Positions 7,346-15,013 of a stretch of 15,123 nucleotides of DNA are shown in pieces; positions within the stretch are counted from its first letter, which is position 1, and the number at the start of each line of letters is the position of its first letter. This DNA comes from Desulfosarcina sp. (GTDB taxonomy: Bacteria; Desulfobacterota; Desulfobacteria; Desulfobacterales; Desulfosarcinaceae). The stretch is taken from contig DAOWNV010000033.1 of the NCBI GenBank assembly GCA_030642405.1, forward strand, positions 1-15,123, written 5' to 3'. The notes below the pieces were generated by a model. It was not told the DNA's origin. It saw nothing but the letters and a program-made list of their open reading frames with translations, and ran no database searches. The position numbers and the translations under genes were made by a program.

Positions 7346-8029
7346 CAGTCAGCGGGGCCTACGGTTTGTGGTGACGATTCCGACCACCCTTGGGGTCTTG
7401 GGTCATGGCGAAGTCAATAGTCGGTAGCTGTTTTCGTCAATTCGGTTGTCTATATGCCAATTTTCGCTATCATACTGTTGCAGTTGGGGTTTGTAAATTG
7501 ATTTCCACTAAAGGGCAAAAAGCCTATGGGATACACTTGGCTGAGCCACCCATATTTATCAACAGGGAACTGCTCCAATTTGTCCATCGCATGAACGAAC
7601 TTTTTGCCATCTATAAAAAAAAGAGAATCACAGATATTTAGAGGAAAAGCTAGAATCGGGGAGTTTGTACTTTTGTTTAAACATTGTTTATAACTATCGA
7701 TCTGTTTAAAATGTTTATGGAAAAATCACAGGTTGGAAAAATTGAATATTTCAAAGCAGTTGTCTGGTTATCTGGAAGTAACATCCTGAAAATATGATTA
7801 AAAAAAAGTAAGATTATTTTATGTTATCTATTTGTTAAACCGGCAAACATTCGGATTGACTTTGAGCGGCCAAGTATTGTAGCTTGCTCAACAGTTGCAA
7901 GTTCGCAGGTCCACCTTTCGAAATACCACTGGAAAAATACCTAATACTGTAAAATCCAATAATAGTGCCCACACTTAGCTTAGGCACGGTCGATATAATC
8001 TTAAAAACTGAAGGAAAGTTATTTTATAA
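7346..8029. other. Intergenic region between divergent uvrA and dnaA
   Basis: This is 684 bases without a convincing gene. The open frame at 7390-7641 has no recognisable protein features and I leave it out. From about 7640 the sequence becomes strongly AT-rich. It holds four copies of TGTTTA (7674, 7685, 7703, 7712), one within the palindrome TGTTTAAACA, and AT runs around 7790-7835. I see no close match to the classic DnaA box TTATCCACA; the nearest, TGTTTATAA at 7685, matches its reverse complement at seven of nine bases. The region could be the dnaA control region or a replication origin, but neither is shown. Confidence 0.5.
7965..7999 (+). promoter_or_regulatory. Probable dnaA promoter (-10 box) with overlapping inverted repeat
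   Basis: A perfect TATAAT is at 7994-7999, which would start transcription near 8006, just before AAGGAAAG (8011-8018) and the ATG at 8030. No good -35 is found at the usual distance. Instead an inverted repeat GTGCC (7965-7969) and GGCAC (7983-7987), separated by 13 bases, covers that place. This is compatible with an activator or repressor site. The inverted repeat is short and may be chance. Confidence 0.4.
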
Positions 8030-9385
8030 ATGGATCAATTTTGGAACTCGGTGAAAACGCTGCTCAAGAAAGACATTCCTGGTCACTGCTACCGAATGTG
8101 GATTGAGCCCATCGCTATCCGTGAAAAAAAAGATGACGCCATTGTGCTGGCGTGTCCCAATCTGTTTTCAAAGAAACGGGTATCCGATCATTACGGTGAA
8201 TTGATAGAGAAGGCAGTATCCCATGTAATGTGCCGTGGGATAAAGGTCCGTTTGGTTGTGGATCCTATGCCAAGCAAAAAAATCATGACCCAGCCAAGCG
8301 ATTGCCAAATGAAACTGCCTGCGATGGATAAACCTGCAACAGGTGGTTATCTACTCAGGGAAGATTTCACTTTCGAACAGTTTGTCGTTGGTAAAAACAG
8401 CGACTTCGCTTATTCTGCGGCACTTTCATTGGCAGCCTGCAATCAGGGCTGTCGGAACGCATTGTATCTTCTTGCTGACACCGGTCTAGGAAAAACCCAC
8501 CTTTTACAGGCCGCAGGGAATCACATAAAAACAATGTTTCCGCAAGAGAGGGTCTATTACATTACAGCAGAAGATTTCATGAATGAAATGACCGATTCTT
8601 ATCGGAGGCATAGCCTACATAGTTTTAAGGAGAAGTACCGGAAGAGTTGCGATGTCCTTTTGCTGGAAGATGTTCATTTTCTCAGTGGAAAAAAAGGCAC
8701 ACAAGAAGAGTTGTCAAATACACTCGAGTCACTAATGAACGCCAATAAGAAAATCATTTATTCAAGTTGTTATTTGCCATCGGATATCCCCAAACTCAAC
8801 GATAAACTGAAATCACGGTTGTGTTGCGGGTTGATTTCAAAAATCGATCACCCTGATTATAAAACGCGTTTGAGGATCCTAAAAAAGACTGCAAAAGCAA
8901 ACGGGTATGCAATTCCAGACGAGGTGTGTCAGTATTTGGCTTCCGAACTTACTGAAGATGTTCGGCAGTTGAAAAGTGGGTTTATCGGGGTTACCGCCAA
9001 GGCCTCGCTTTTAGGATCCGCTGTCGATGTGTCCCTGGCCCGCAGTGTTGTAAAAAATATAGTTACAGCACGTGAAAGAATAACTTTGGATTCCATTAAA
9101 CGACTTGTCTGTAAATACTATAATGTTACCCTGACGGACTTAACCTCACGCTCACGGAGACAGACCATTGTGAGACCACGGCAGGTGGCCATGTTTCTTT
9201 CCAGGCGGTATACGGACCATTCGCTTCAAACGATAGGAAAAAGCTTTAACCGCTACCATGCAACAACGCTCTATGCTTTGAAAGCAGTAGAGAAGGGTGT
9301 GAAAGAAAATGGTCCTTTTCAGAAACACGTTGCATTTTTATCCGAACGGCTGGAAAAAGGGAACCACTCTTCTACACCTAATTGA
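8030..9385 (+). CDS. dnaA: DnaA family replication initiator with divergent ATP- and DNA-binding motifs
   Basis: DnaA binds origin boxes, melts DNA and loads DnaB. All four domains are present in 451 residues. Domain I (about 1-75) has WIEP; a short linker follows (80-108); the AAA+ domain spans about 110-345; the DNA-binding domain about 346-451. The Walker A loop reads ADTGLGKT (149-156) where GGxGLGKT is usual, so the first glycine is alanine. Walker B is LLLEDVHFL (Glu213-Asp214). Arg263 in LKSRL is the likely arginine finger, and Arg312 in EDVRQLKSG the sensor 2 arginine. Domain IV keeps IVRPRQVAMFLSRRYT, but the signature GGRDHTT reads NRYHATT (407-413). The start is fixed by an in-frame stop directly before the ATG. 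No dnaN, recF or gyrB follows; the 3' end overlaps the opposite small gene by eight bases. It may be the lineage's only DnaA or a second copy. Confidence 0.88.
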   Translation: MDQFWNSVKTLLKKDIPGHCYRMWIEPIAIREKKDDAIVLACPNLFSKKRVSDHYGELIEKAVSHVMCRGIKVRLVVDPMPSKKIMTQPSDCQMKLPAMDKPATGGYLLREDFTFEQFVVGKNSDFAYSAALSLAACNQGCRNALYLLADTGLGKTHLLQAAGNHIKTMFPQERVYYITAEDFMNEMTDSYRRHSLHSFKEKYRKSCDVLLLEDVHFLSGKKGTQEELSNTLESLMNANKKIIYSSCYLPSDIPKLNDKLKSRLCCGLISKIDHPDYKTRLRILKKTAKANGYAIPDEVCQYLASELTEDVRQLKSGFIGVTAKASLLGSAVDVSLARSVVKNIVTARERITLDSIKRLVCKYYNVTLTDLTSRSRRQTIVRPRQVAMFLSRRYTDHSLQTIGKSFNRYHATTLYALKAVEKGVKENGPFQKHVAFLSERLEKGNHSSTPN

Positions 9386-9581
9386 CCCTCATGAACATAC
9401 CGCCGGTTGAAACCAGATCTTCCAGTATTTCAAACCTTTCATTTTGATCTTGCTCTATGGCACAGCGGATGTTCAACCCACATCGATTGCGGCAAATGGG
9501 ATCGTTTTTTCGGTATCTGCCAAAACAGTCCAGGTATTGATTTAACGAAAATTCTATTTTTTGCTCCCATGTCGGTCGCAC
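9378..9581 (-). CDS. Small four-cysteine protein of unknown function
   Basis: I do not recognise a named family. The predicted 67-residue protein is soluble, with cysteines in the pattern C19-x10-C30-x3-C34-x5-C40 inside DCFGRYRKNDPICRNRCGLN, followed by an acidic stretch (AIEQDQNERFEILEDLV). Such spacing could hold a zinc ion or an iron-sulfur cluster, but that is inference. The GTG start at 9581 is the only early one and is preceded by GGAG nine bases away. That site overlaps the suhB stop (9585-9587), so the two genes are probably translated together; only three bases separate them. Its TAG end overlaps the end of dnaA on the other strand by eight bases. Good ribosome-binding placement and compact cysteine pattern argue that it is real. 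Confidence 0.6.
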   Translation of the reverse strand: MRPTWEQKIEFSLNQYLDCFGRYRKNDPICRNRCGLNIRCAIEQDQNERFEILEDLVSTGGMFMRVN

Positions 9582-9584
9582 TAT

Positions 9585-10358
9585 CTATATCTCCAATAAG
9601 TTGAGAAGTTCGTCGTGTATGGCACCATTGGTGCCGACGATTTCATTGTCGTCAATGGAATAGGGGGCACCGGAAAAAACCGTGATCCTCGCACCGGCTT
9701 CTTTTGCTACCAGAAAACCGGCGGCCGTATCCCAGGGATTAAGGTTTTGTTCCCAAAAACCATCAAAACGGCCGTTGGCGACATAGCATAAATCAAGGGC
9801 GGCTGATCCCAGTCGACGTACTCCCTGGGATGCGGACAGGCATTTTCCAAAACGGGCTATTAATTCGTTGAAAATGGTCGGATGATCATAGGGAAAACCG
9901 GTGACCAGAAGGCTATCTGTAAGTTCCCTGGTGCCGGAAACGGTGATGGGTTCACCGTTGAGTTGGGCACCCTGATCTTTTATTCCGACGAAAAGCTCAT
10001 CCAGAAGTGGCGCCAGAACAAACCCCGCCAGTATTTCGTCATTCAGCGTGAAAGCGATGGAAACACAAAACAGTGGAAGGTTGTGTGTAAAATTTGTCGT
10101 TCCATCCAACGGATCAATGATCCATTGGTTATTATCTCCCTTTTTGGTTCCACTTTCTTCAGCCAGTATCGTATGGTCCGGGAAGGTTTTTGCAATCGTT
10201 TCAATGATCACAGCTTCAGATCGAAGATCCGCCTCGGTAACTAAATCGATGGCCCCTTTCCGTTGAACGGACCGAAGGTTACCGTAATGTTCCTGGAGAA
10301 CCTTCCCTCCGTTGCAGGCCGCTGCGATTCCAACCTGTTTTATTCTTTCCAAGTCCAT
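9585..10358 (-). CDS. suhB: Inositol-1-monophosphatase family protein (SuhB-like)
   Basis: This family hydrolyses phosphate monoesters such as inositol-1-phosphate with Mg2+; in E. coli, SuhB also works with the transcription antitermination complex on rRNA. The motifs in order are the EES metal-binding residues in ILAEESG (about 64-70), WIIDPLDGTTNF (about 79-90) with the two catalytic aspartates, and LNPWDTAAG near residue 206-214. Length is 257 residues, normal. I chose ATG 10358 (MDLERIKQVG), which matches the usual N-terminus. A GTG at 10370 would add four residues. It is 61 bases after hflX and directly before the small cysteine gene, on the same strand. A promoter may lie in the gap. 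The true substrate cannot be told from sequence; inositol phosphate, fructose-1,6-bisphosphate or NADP phosphatase activity are all known in the family. Confidence 0.93.
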   Translation of the reverse strand: MDLERIKQVGIAAACNGGKVLQEHYGNLRSVQRKGAIDLVTEADLRSEAVIIETIAKTFPDHTILAEESGTKKGDNNQWIIDPLDGTTNFTHNLPLFCVSIAFTLNDEILAGFVLAPLLDELFVGIKDQGAQLNGEPITVSGTRELTDSLLVTGFPYDHPTIFNELIARFGKCLSASQGVRRLGSAALDLCYVANGRFDGFWEQNLNPWDTAAGFLVAKEAGARITVFSGAPYSIDDNEIVGTNGAIHDELLNLLEI

Positions 10359-10365
10359 AAGAATA

Positions 10366-10404
10366 AACACTTACAAAGTTTTAACACTTACTGTCAACTG
10401 TCAA
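10366..10404. repeat. Nested short direct repeats between hflX and suhB
   Basis: AACACTTAC occurs at 10366-10374 and 10383-10391 (17-base period). Immediately beside it, overlapping by one base, is a perfect two-copy tandem of CTGTCAA (10391-10397 and 10398-10404). Together they fill most of the 61-base gap. The arrangement looks like protein-binding half-sites, but no known operator matches; the Pho box has a similar unit but an 11-base period. Confidence 0.6.
10370..10404 (-). promoter_or_regulatory. Possible suhB promoter in a cluster of direct repeats
   Basis: On the minus strand TTGACAG occurs twice in tandem (plus-strand CTGTCAACTGTCAA, 10391-10404). The inner TTGACA (10392-10397) is followed after 16 bases by TGTAAG, matching four of six -10 positions. 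A start near 10363 would leave only a few bases before the ATG at 10358, so the transcript would be nearly leaderless. This fits the missing ribosome-binding site but is not proof. Confidence 0.35.
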
Positions 10405-10419
10405 ATGGTGGAAATGGGA

Positions 10420-12066
10420 TTACCTACTCCGAAATTTCGGAAAAAGATGTGACACCTGTGTTTCCATCTTTTGGGAAAGCGATTTGAGTGAAGACCGGTT
10501 AAGCGCGCTGACGGCAATTCCATCAAGACGCCGAGCCAGATCGTCATGATTCTCCTGTTTTATTCTATCGATCTTATTGAGCACTCGAATGGTTGGAATT
10601 GTGTTGAGTTGAAGTTCATCGAGGATGGTTTCAACGGTACGGATTTGGTTCTGATGCCGGGGGTTGCTTACATCGATGACATGCAAAAGCAGGTCTGCAC
10701 TTTCCAACTCTTCCAACGTGGCTTTAAATGCGACCATGAGTTCTTTGGGGAGGTCTCGGATAAATCCAACAGTATCAGTAATGATTACTTCAATGTCACG
10801 CGGAAAACGCAACCGCCGACTGGACGGGTCAAGGGTTGCGAATAGTTTGTTTTCAGCCCGTATCCGGCTTTGGGTCAGCTGGTTGAGAAGGGTCGATTTC
10901 CCGGCATTAGTGTAACCGATAATGGAAATGATCGGAAGACCCCTTTTACTTCGGCGGCTTCGCTGTTGACCGCGGTTTTTCTGAACCTTGATCACTTCTT
11001 TTTCTAATCTTAAAATCCGTTCCCTGGCCCTACGACGGTTGATTTCCAGACGGGTTTCTCCCGGACCCCGTCCGCCGATCCCGCCCGTGAGGCGGGACAG
11101 GGCAGTATCTTTGGTAACAAGCCTGGGGAGAATATATTTCAATTGAGCCAGTTCTACCTGGAGTTTCCCTTCACGGGTTTGGGCGTGGCTTGCAAATATG
11201 TCAAGAATCAACTGTGTCCTGTCAATAACTTTTATTTCCAACTGATCGGTTATGGAACGGATTTGAGAAGGATTGAGCTCCTGGTCAAAAATGAGTAATG
11301 TGACCCCTTTGTTAAGGGCCATAATGGAGAGTTCTTCGAGCTTGCCGCTTCCAATGAGAAAACGGGGATTGGCCTTTTTGCGTTGTTGTACCACTGTATC
11401 GATGATGCCGATATCGGCTGTTCGGGCCAACTCCGTCAACTCATCCAGAGAGTCGAGAGCATTTTTTCGAGAACCGGTAAATATGCTGACCAAAAGGGCT
11501 TGTTCAGAACCCGATGCACCGACTATTTTAATTTTTTTCCGTGCCAGTTCGGTTTCCAGCGCCTGTACCAGGTCCAAGAAGCCGATATCAGTATGATGGG
11601 GTGAGATTGGTTCCATCACTCGATAGGGCTTTAATTCCTCTCCACCTGGAAGAATGTGGGCCCAGTGGATGGTAGTTGGGAGGCCTGCATCAGACATGGT
11701 AACCACAGCCATGAGATCCAATCGAAGCAGTGCCAGGTCGGTCAGGTCGTCCCTATTAAGGGGAATATCGGTCAAATGGGTGTGGACACAGCGGATCCCC
11801 CGTAGGCGATCGGGCGCAAGCCTGTATTCTTTCAGGTCCGGGATGACAATGCGATCAACTTCTCCGGCCAACACTTGCGCAATTTTCCCATTTCGTTCAA
11901 TGAGAAGGCCGATTTGCCGGCCGATTTCCATGGACAATGCACAAAGATCCAAGCACAATTCGTTGGAGATAATGGTCTGGGGTGGGACCCGCCGTCGTCG
12001 CAGGTTCTCCAACCGTTTGATCTGGCTGGGTTTTAGACCGAACAGGGTACCAAAAATATCTTTCAT
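10420..12066 (-). CDS. hflX: GTPase HflX, long form
   Basis: HflX binds the large ribosomal subunit and splits stalled or resting ribosomes, often under heat stress. This copy has 548 residues, about 120 more than E. coli HflX. The extra N-terminal part (about 1-165) contains HTHLTDIPLNRDDLTDLALL, as in long forms known from several other phyla. The HflX nucleotide-binding domain follows, with the glycine-rich GGIGGRGPGETRLE (328-341) and a charged coiled helix. The G domain has G1 GYTNAGKST (384-392), G3 DTVGF (431-435) and G4 NKID (497-500). The ATG overlaps the dnaB TGA by four bases (ATGA), so the two genes are translationally coupled. A 14-base palindrome TCCGAAATTTCGGA lies at its 3' end, without a T-run on the coding strand. 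Confidence 0.96.
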   Translation of the reverse strand: MKDIFGTLFGLKPSQIKRLENLRRRRVPPQTIISNELCLDLCALSMEIGRQIGLLIERNGKIAQVLAGEVDRIVIPDLKEYRLAPDRLRGIRCVHTHLTDIPLNRDDLTDLALLRLDLMAVVTMSDAGLPTTIHWAHILPGGEELKPYRVMEPISPHHTDIGFLDLVQALETELARKKIKIVGASGSEQALLVSIFTGSRKNALDSLDELTELARTADIGIIDTVVQQRKKANPRFLIGSGKLEELSIMALNKGVTLLIFDQELNPSQIRSITDQLEIKVIDRTQLILDIFASHAQTREGKLQVELAQLKYILPRLVTKDTALSRLTGGIGGRGPGETRLEINRRRARERILRLEKEVIKVQKNRGQQRSRRSKRGLPIISIIGYTNAGKSTLLNQLTQSRIRAENKLFATLDPSSRRLRFPRDIEVIITDTVGFIRDLPKELMVAFKATLEELESADLLLHVIDVSNPRHQNQIRTVETILDELQLNTIPTIRVLNKIDRIKQENHDDLARRLDGIAVSALNRSSLKSLSQKMETQVSHLFPKFRSR

Positions 12067-13424
12067 TCGGTGGCCAGATTTTCGAATCGTGTATAGGATT
12101 TCAAAAAGGCCAAGTGGGCCTTACCGGTTGGGCCGTTTCTCTGTTTGGCGAGGATAATTTCTGCTGTTCCTTGATGGGGATTGTTTTCATCCCTGTTGTA
12201 AACTTCATCTCTATAAATGAACGCGACAAGGTCCGCATCCTGCTCAAGTGCACCGGATTCTCTTAAATCAGACAACTGCGGACGTTTATCGCTTCTCTCT
12301 TCCAATTTCCGGTTAAGCTGGGAAAGAGCGATGACCGGTAAATTCAGTTCCTTGGCCAGGATTTTAAGGGAGCGGGAAATATCCGAGATTTCAAGATCAC
12401 GGCGTTCCGTATGGGTGTTACCACGCATGAGTTGGAGATAATCGATAATGATCAACCCCAGACCCTTGTCCAACTTCATACGCATGGATTTGGTCCTGAT
12501 GGAAGTGGTGGTAATGTCCGGTGAATCGTCTATGAAGATAGGCGCTTCATAGAGCTGGCCGGCGGCAGCATTGATCTTGTCCCAATCTTCTTTGTTTAAG
12601 AAACCACTTCGAATACGTGAGGAATCAACCCTGGCTGCTGCGCTCAACATTCGCATAGAGAGCTGCTCTTTGGACATTTCCAAGGAGAAGACGGCCACCG
12701 GCACACCAGCATCTAAGGCTGCGTTTGCGGCCATATTCAGCGCAAAGGCGGTTTTCCCCATTGCCGGTCGTGCGGCCAGAATAATCAAATCGGAATTTTG
12801 AAATCCGGATGTTAGAGAGTCAAACTTGGCGAACCCGGTGGGTACACCGGTAACGAGAGCTTTGTTTTCCTGGCGTTTTTCCAACGCATCGATGTTGGTT
12901 TCGATAATTTGACCCAAGGGGGAGAACGCCCGCTTGTTTTTTCCTTCGGATAGTTCAAAAATCGCGCTTTGGGCAAATTCGAGGACACTTTCAACCTCAC
13001 CGCGGTCTTCGAAACAACGGTTGGAAATTGTATTGGATTGCTCGATTAGACGCCTTAAAATCGCTTTGTCGTGGATGATCCGTGCATAGTGGTGAGCATT
13101 GACCGCCATGGGTACGGTATCCACCAATTGTGCCAGATACGTGGCCCCGCCGATTTTTTCAATCTCCCCTTTTTCCCTCAAAGCATTGCTTAAGGTCACC
13201 AGATCAACAGGCTCGTTTTTGGCATAAAGTGTTTCAATGGAGGAAAAGATAATTTTATGGGCAGTTTTATAGAAGTCGTCAGCATTCAGGATCTCAATGA
13301 TATCGATCAACGAACTATTGTCGACCAAAATAGCACTGAGAATCGACTCCTCCGCTTCTACATTTTGGGGAGGAAGCTTATGAAAAGCTGGATCTCTTTT
13401 AGCCGAATTGGTTGTTTCAGGCAT
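12063..13424 (-). CDS. dnaB: Replicative DNA helicase DnaB
   Basis: DnaB is the hexameric 5'-3' helicase that drives the replication fork and binds primase through its N-terminal domain. The 453 residues show the N-terminal domain beginning LPPQNVEAEESILSAIL, a linker helix, and the RecA-like domain. Walker A is ARPAMGKTAF (218-227), the catalytic glutamate lies in FSLEMS (246-251), Walker B is LIIIDYLQLM (324-333), and ALSQLNRKLEER and KQRNGPTG (427-434) are conserved. No intein interrupts it. The ATG at 13424 has no clear ribosome-binding site. It lies 69 bases after rplI and overlaps hflX by four bases. The order rplI-dnaB is common in bacteria. Confidence 0.98.
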   Translation of the reverse strand: MPETTNSAKRDPAFHKLPPQNVEAEESILSAILVDNSSLIDIIEILNADDFYKTAHKIIFSSIETLYAKNEPVDLVTLSNALREKGEIEKIGGATYLAQLVDTVPMAVNAHHYARIIHDKAILRRLIEQSNTISNRCFEDRGEVESVLEFAQSAIFELSEGKNKRAFSPLGQIIETNIDALEKRQENKALVTGVPTGFAKFDSLTSGFQNSDLIILAARPAMGKTAFALNMAANAALDAGVPVAVFSLEMSKEQLSMRMLSAAARVDSSRIRSGFLNKEDWDKINAAAGQLYEAPIFIDDSPDITTTSIRTKSMRMKLDKGLGLIIIDYLQLMRGNTHTERRDLEISDISRSLKILAKELNLPVIALSQLNRKLEERSDKRPQLSDLRESGALEQDADLVAFIYRDEVYNRDENNPHQGTAEIILAKQRNGPTGKAHLAFLKSYTRFENLATE

Positions 13425-13448
13425 AGATTAGAATCTTGAAAAGGAATC

Positions 13449-13476
13449 GGGAGCTTCCTAAGCAAAGGAAACTCCC
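13449..13476 (-). terminator. Hairpin between rplI and dnaB (attenuator or processing site)
   Basis: GGGAG-c-TTCC (13449-13458) pairs with GGAA-a-CTCCC (13467-13476), nine pairs with one mismatch and an eight-base loop. On the minus strand only a broken T-rich stretch (CCTTTTC) follows, so full termination is doubtful. Partial attenuation or RNA processing, giving more bL9 than DnaB, would fit, but this is inference. Confidence 0.4.
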
Positions 13477-13493
13477 AGTGGTTTGCAAAGGGT

Positions 13494-13943
13494 TTAATCT
13501 TCTTCGGGTACCACTTCTACCGTAATCTCAGGTTTCACACCCTGGTAGACACGGATCGGCACCTTAAATGTACCCACTGTTTTTATGGGTTCCGTCATGA
13601 GCACCATTCTTTTTTCAACTTCGACGTTCTGTTTTTCTAAAGCGGCAATAATTTCTCGAACAGTAACGGAGCCGTACAGCTTCTCTGCTTCATGGACTTT
13701 TGAAGCAATGGTTACCGTGACGGCTGCCAGGCGAGTGGCCATTTCCTGGGCGAACTCTTTCTCTTTTGCGATCTGAAGTTCGAATTTTGCCTTTTCCTGC
13801 TCAAGGATTTTTCGTTGTTGAGGTGTTGCCGGAACCGCCTTTCCCTGGGGGAGCAGGTAGTTTCGGGCATATCCGTTCGCAACGGTGGTTTCGGTTCCGA
13901 TGATGCCCAACGAACTGATGGTTTCTTTCAAAATAACTTTCAT
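13494..13943 (-). CDS. rplI: 50S ribosomal protein bL9
   Basis: bL9 is a two-domain protein on the large ribosomal subunit near the L1 stalk that helps keep reading frame. The 149 residues begin MKVILKETISSLGIIG and contain the family signature GYARNYLLPQGKAVPAT (24-40). A long connecting helix (about 41-75) leads to the C-terminal domain with VHEAEKLYGSVTVREI. The ATG is preceded by GGAGG with seven bases spacing. It lies 30 bases from the DUF2232 gene upstream and 69 from dnaB downstream, all on the same strand. Confidence 0.98.
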   Translation of the reverse strand: MKVILKETISSLGIIGTETTVANGYARNYLLPQGKAVPATPQQRKILEQEKAKFELQIAKEKEFAQEMATRLAAVTVTIASKVHEAEKLYGSVTVREIIAALEKQNVEVEKRMVLMTEPIKTVGTFKVPIRVYQGVKPEITVEVVPEED

Positions 13944-13973
13944 GCGTAGCCTCCAATAAGATCTGCTTTAAAC

Positions 13974-14999
13974 TCAAGAAGGCAGATCTGTTTCACTCGT
14001 ATTGGTGTTGATTTTTCTAAAATTGATCCACATGTCAAACAGGCCGATGCAAACAACAACCAGCCAAAAAATTTGCTGAAATGCGATCATCACATAGATG
14101 ATCACACGGAGGGCCCGCGGCGCCTTCTTTTTTTCAAAGAAGAAGGAAACAATCGCCATGCCCTGGATGAAATAAATCGTCAGCAGTACCAGAAGGCCGT
14201 TAAGCCCGACCAGCCGAATATCTGTTGCCGGGAATAGCATGATCAGGCCGCAACCGATAAGGGCCCAGATCAAAAAATCGGGTGCCTGCCAGCGGTTAAG
14301 GTTGCCAAAATCCGGACAAACGAGACCACTGTGCTGCATGATTGGTCGAGCTGCGAGCAAAGTAGTCCATGCTACGAACAGGGTTGATGCAATCGTCAGG
14401 GATGGGAGTATCCGAACCAAGACGTACTGAATCTGAACCAGGGAACTGGATATGGTATCAATGGTTTCTTGAGGAATTCCGATGCCTTTATACAATTCAA
14501 GGGAAAGCGTTAGATTCATTTTAACATAAGCCGAAACGAGTGTAAAAACTCCCGTTTGATTTACCATGCTGTAAAGGAGGATTCCAATCAATCCGGCTCC
14601 CAATACCATACCGCATGCTGCAAGGATTGTCAGTTCAACGGATAGTTTTTTTTCGAACATCTCACTCATGGTAAAGCCGAGGAGCATGAGGCCTGAAAAG
14701 AAAAACATGTCCGTAGTTATGCCACCGAGAACGAGCATCATGATTATGAGAACGATCAACGGTACGATTATTCCATGGCGCCGGCCTAGCTTTGCCCGGT
14801 AAAAAAGAACAGGCAGCGGGGTGAAGATAGTAAACAAGAAACCCACCACAGGCAAAAAAATTGACACGGAAAAGAGGACAAGCGTCGCCATCACACCGGT
14901 AGCGATATCTTTCGATACTCCACTTTGAAATAGCAACTGCGCCATCTGTTCCGCTTTTTTTTTAAGATAAACGGTTTTATATATCGAAGGAACCGACAT
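13974..14999 (-). CDS. DUF2232 (YybS family) multi-pass membrane protein
   Basis: This is a hydrophobic protein with about eight membrane segments (roughly 33-58, 72-100, 118-145, 196-216, 235-255, 258-285 and 300-325, the first two probably representing more than one helix). The family mark LPVLFYRAKLGRRHG follows the first segments, and a short polar tail ends the protein. Family members lie beside rplI in many bacteria; the function is unknown. The reading frame starts at ATG 14999, but the first 18 residues (to KKKAEQ) are not typical and lack a ribosome-binding site. A start at ATG 14945 (MAQLLFQSGVSKDIATG) fits the family better. The usual upstream genes rpsR and rpsF are absent; instead an opposite-strand fragment begins two bases away. 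Confidence 0.82.
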   Translation of the reverse strand: MSVPSIYKTVYLKKKAEQMAQLLFQSGVSKDIATGVMATLVLFSVSIFLPVVGFLFTIFTPLPVLFYRAKLGRRHGIIVPLIVLIIMMLVLGGITTDMFFFSGLMLLGFTMSEMFEKKLSVELTILAACGMVLGAGLIGILLYSMVNQTGVFTLVSAYVKMNLTLSLELYKGIGIPQETIDTISSSLVQIQYVLVRILPSLTIASTLFVAWTTLLAARPIMQHSGLVCPDFGNLNRWQAPDFLIWALIGCGLIMLFPATDIRLVGLNGLLVLLTIYFIQGMAIVSFFFEKKKAPRALRVIIYVMIAFQQIFWLVVVCIGLFDMWINFRKINTNTSETDLPS

Positions 15000-15013
15000 A
15001 GCTTGTTGAGCCC

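Noticed and set aside
7390..7641. Open frame of 83 codons upstream of dnaA on the plus strand
   Set aside because: No recognisable domain, no ribosome-binding site, and the composition is like non-coding sequence.
7883..7905. Short hairpin CTTGC/GCAAG with GTTCGCAGGTCCACC nearby as a tRNA or small RNA
   Set aside because: The arms are only five pairs and no tRNA cloverleaf can be drawn around it.
10428..10441. Perfect 14-base palindrome TCCGAAATTTCGGA as a terminator of hflX
   Set aside because: It lies inside the hflX codons, is AT-rich with almost no loop, and is not followed by T residues on the coding strand.
14945..14999. First 18 codons of the DUF2232 frame (KTVYLKKKAEQ) as the end of a bS18 gene fused in frame
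   Set aside because: Only a vague likeness to a basic ribosomal protein tail; no upstream bS18 sequence is present on this strand.
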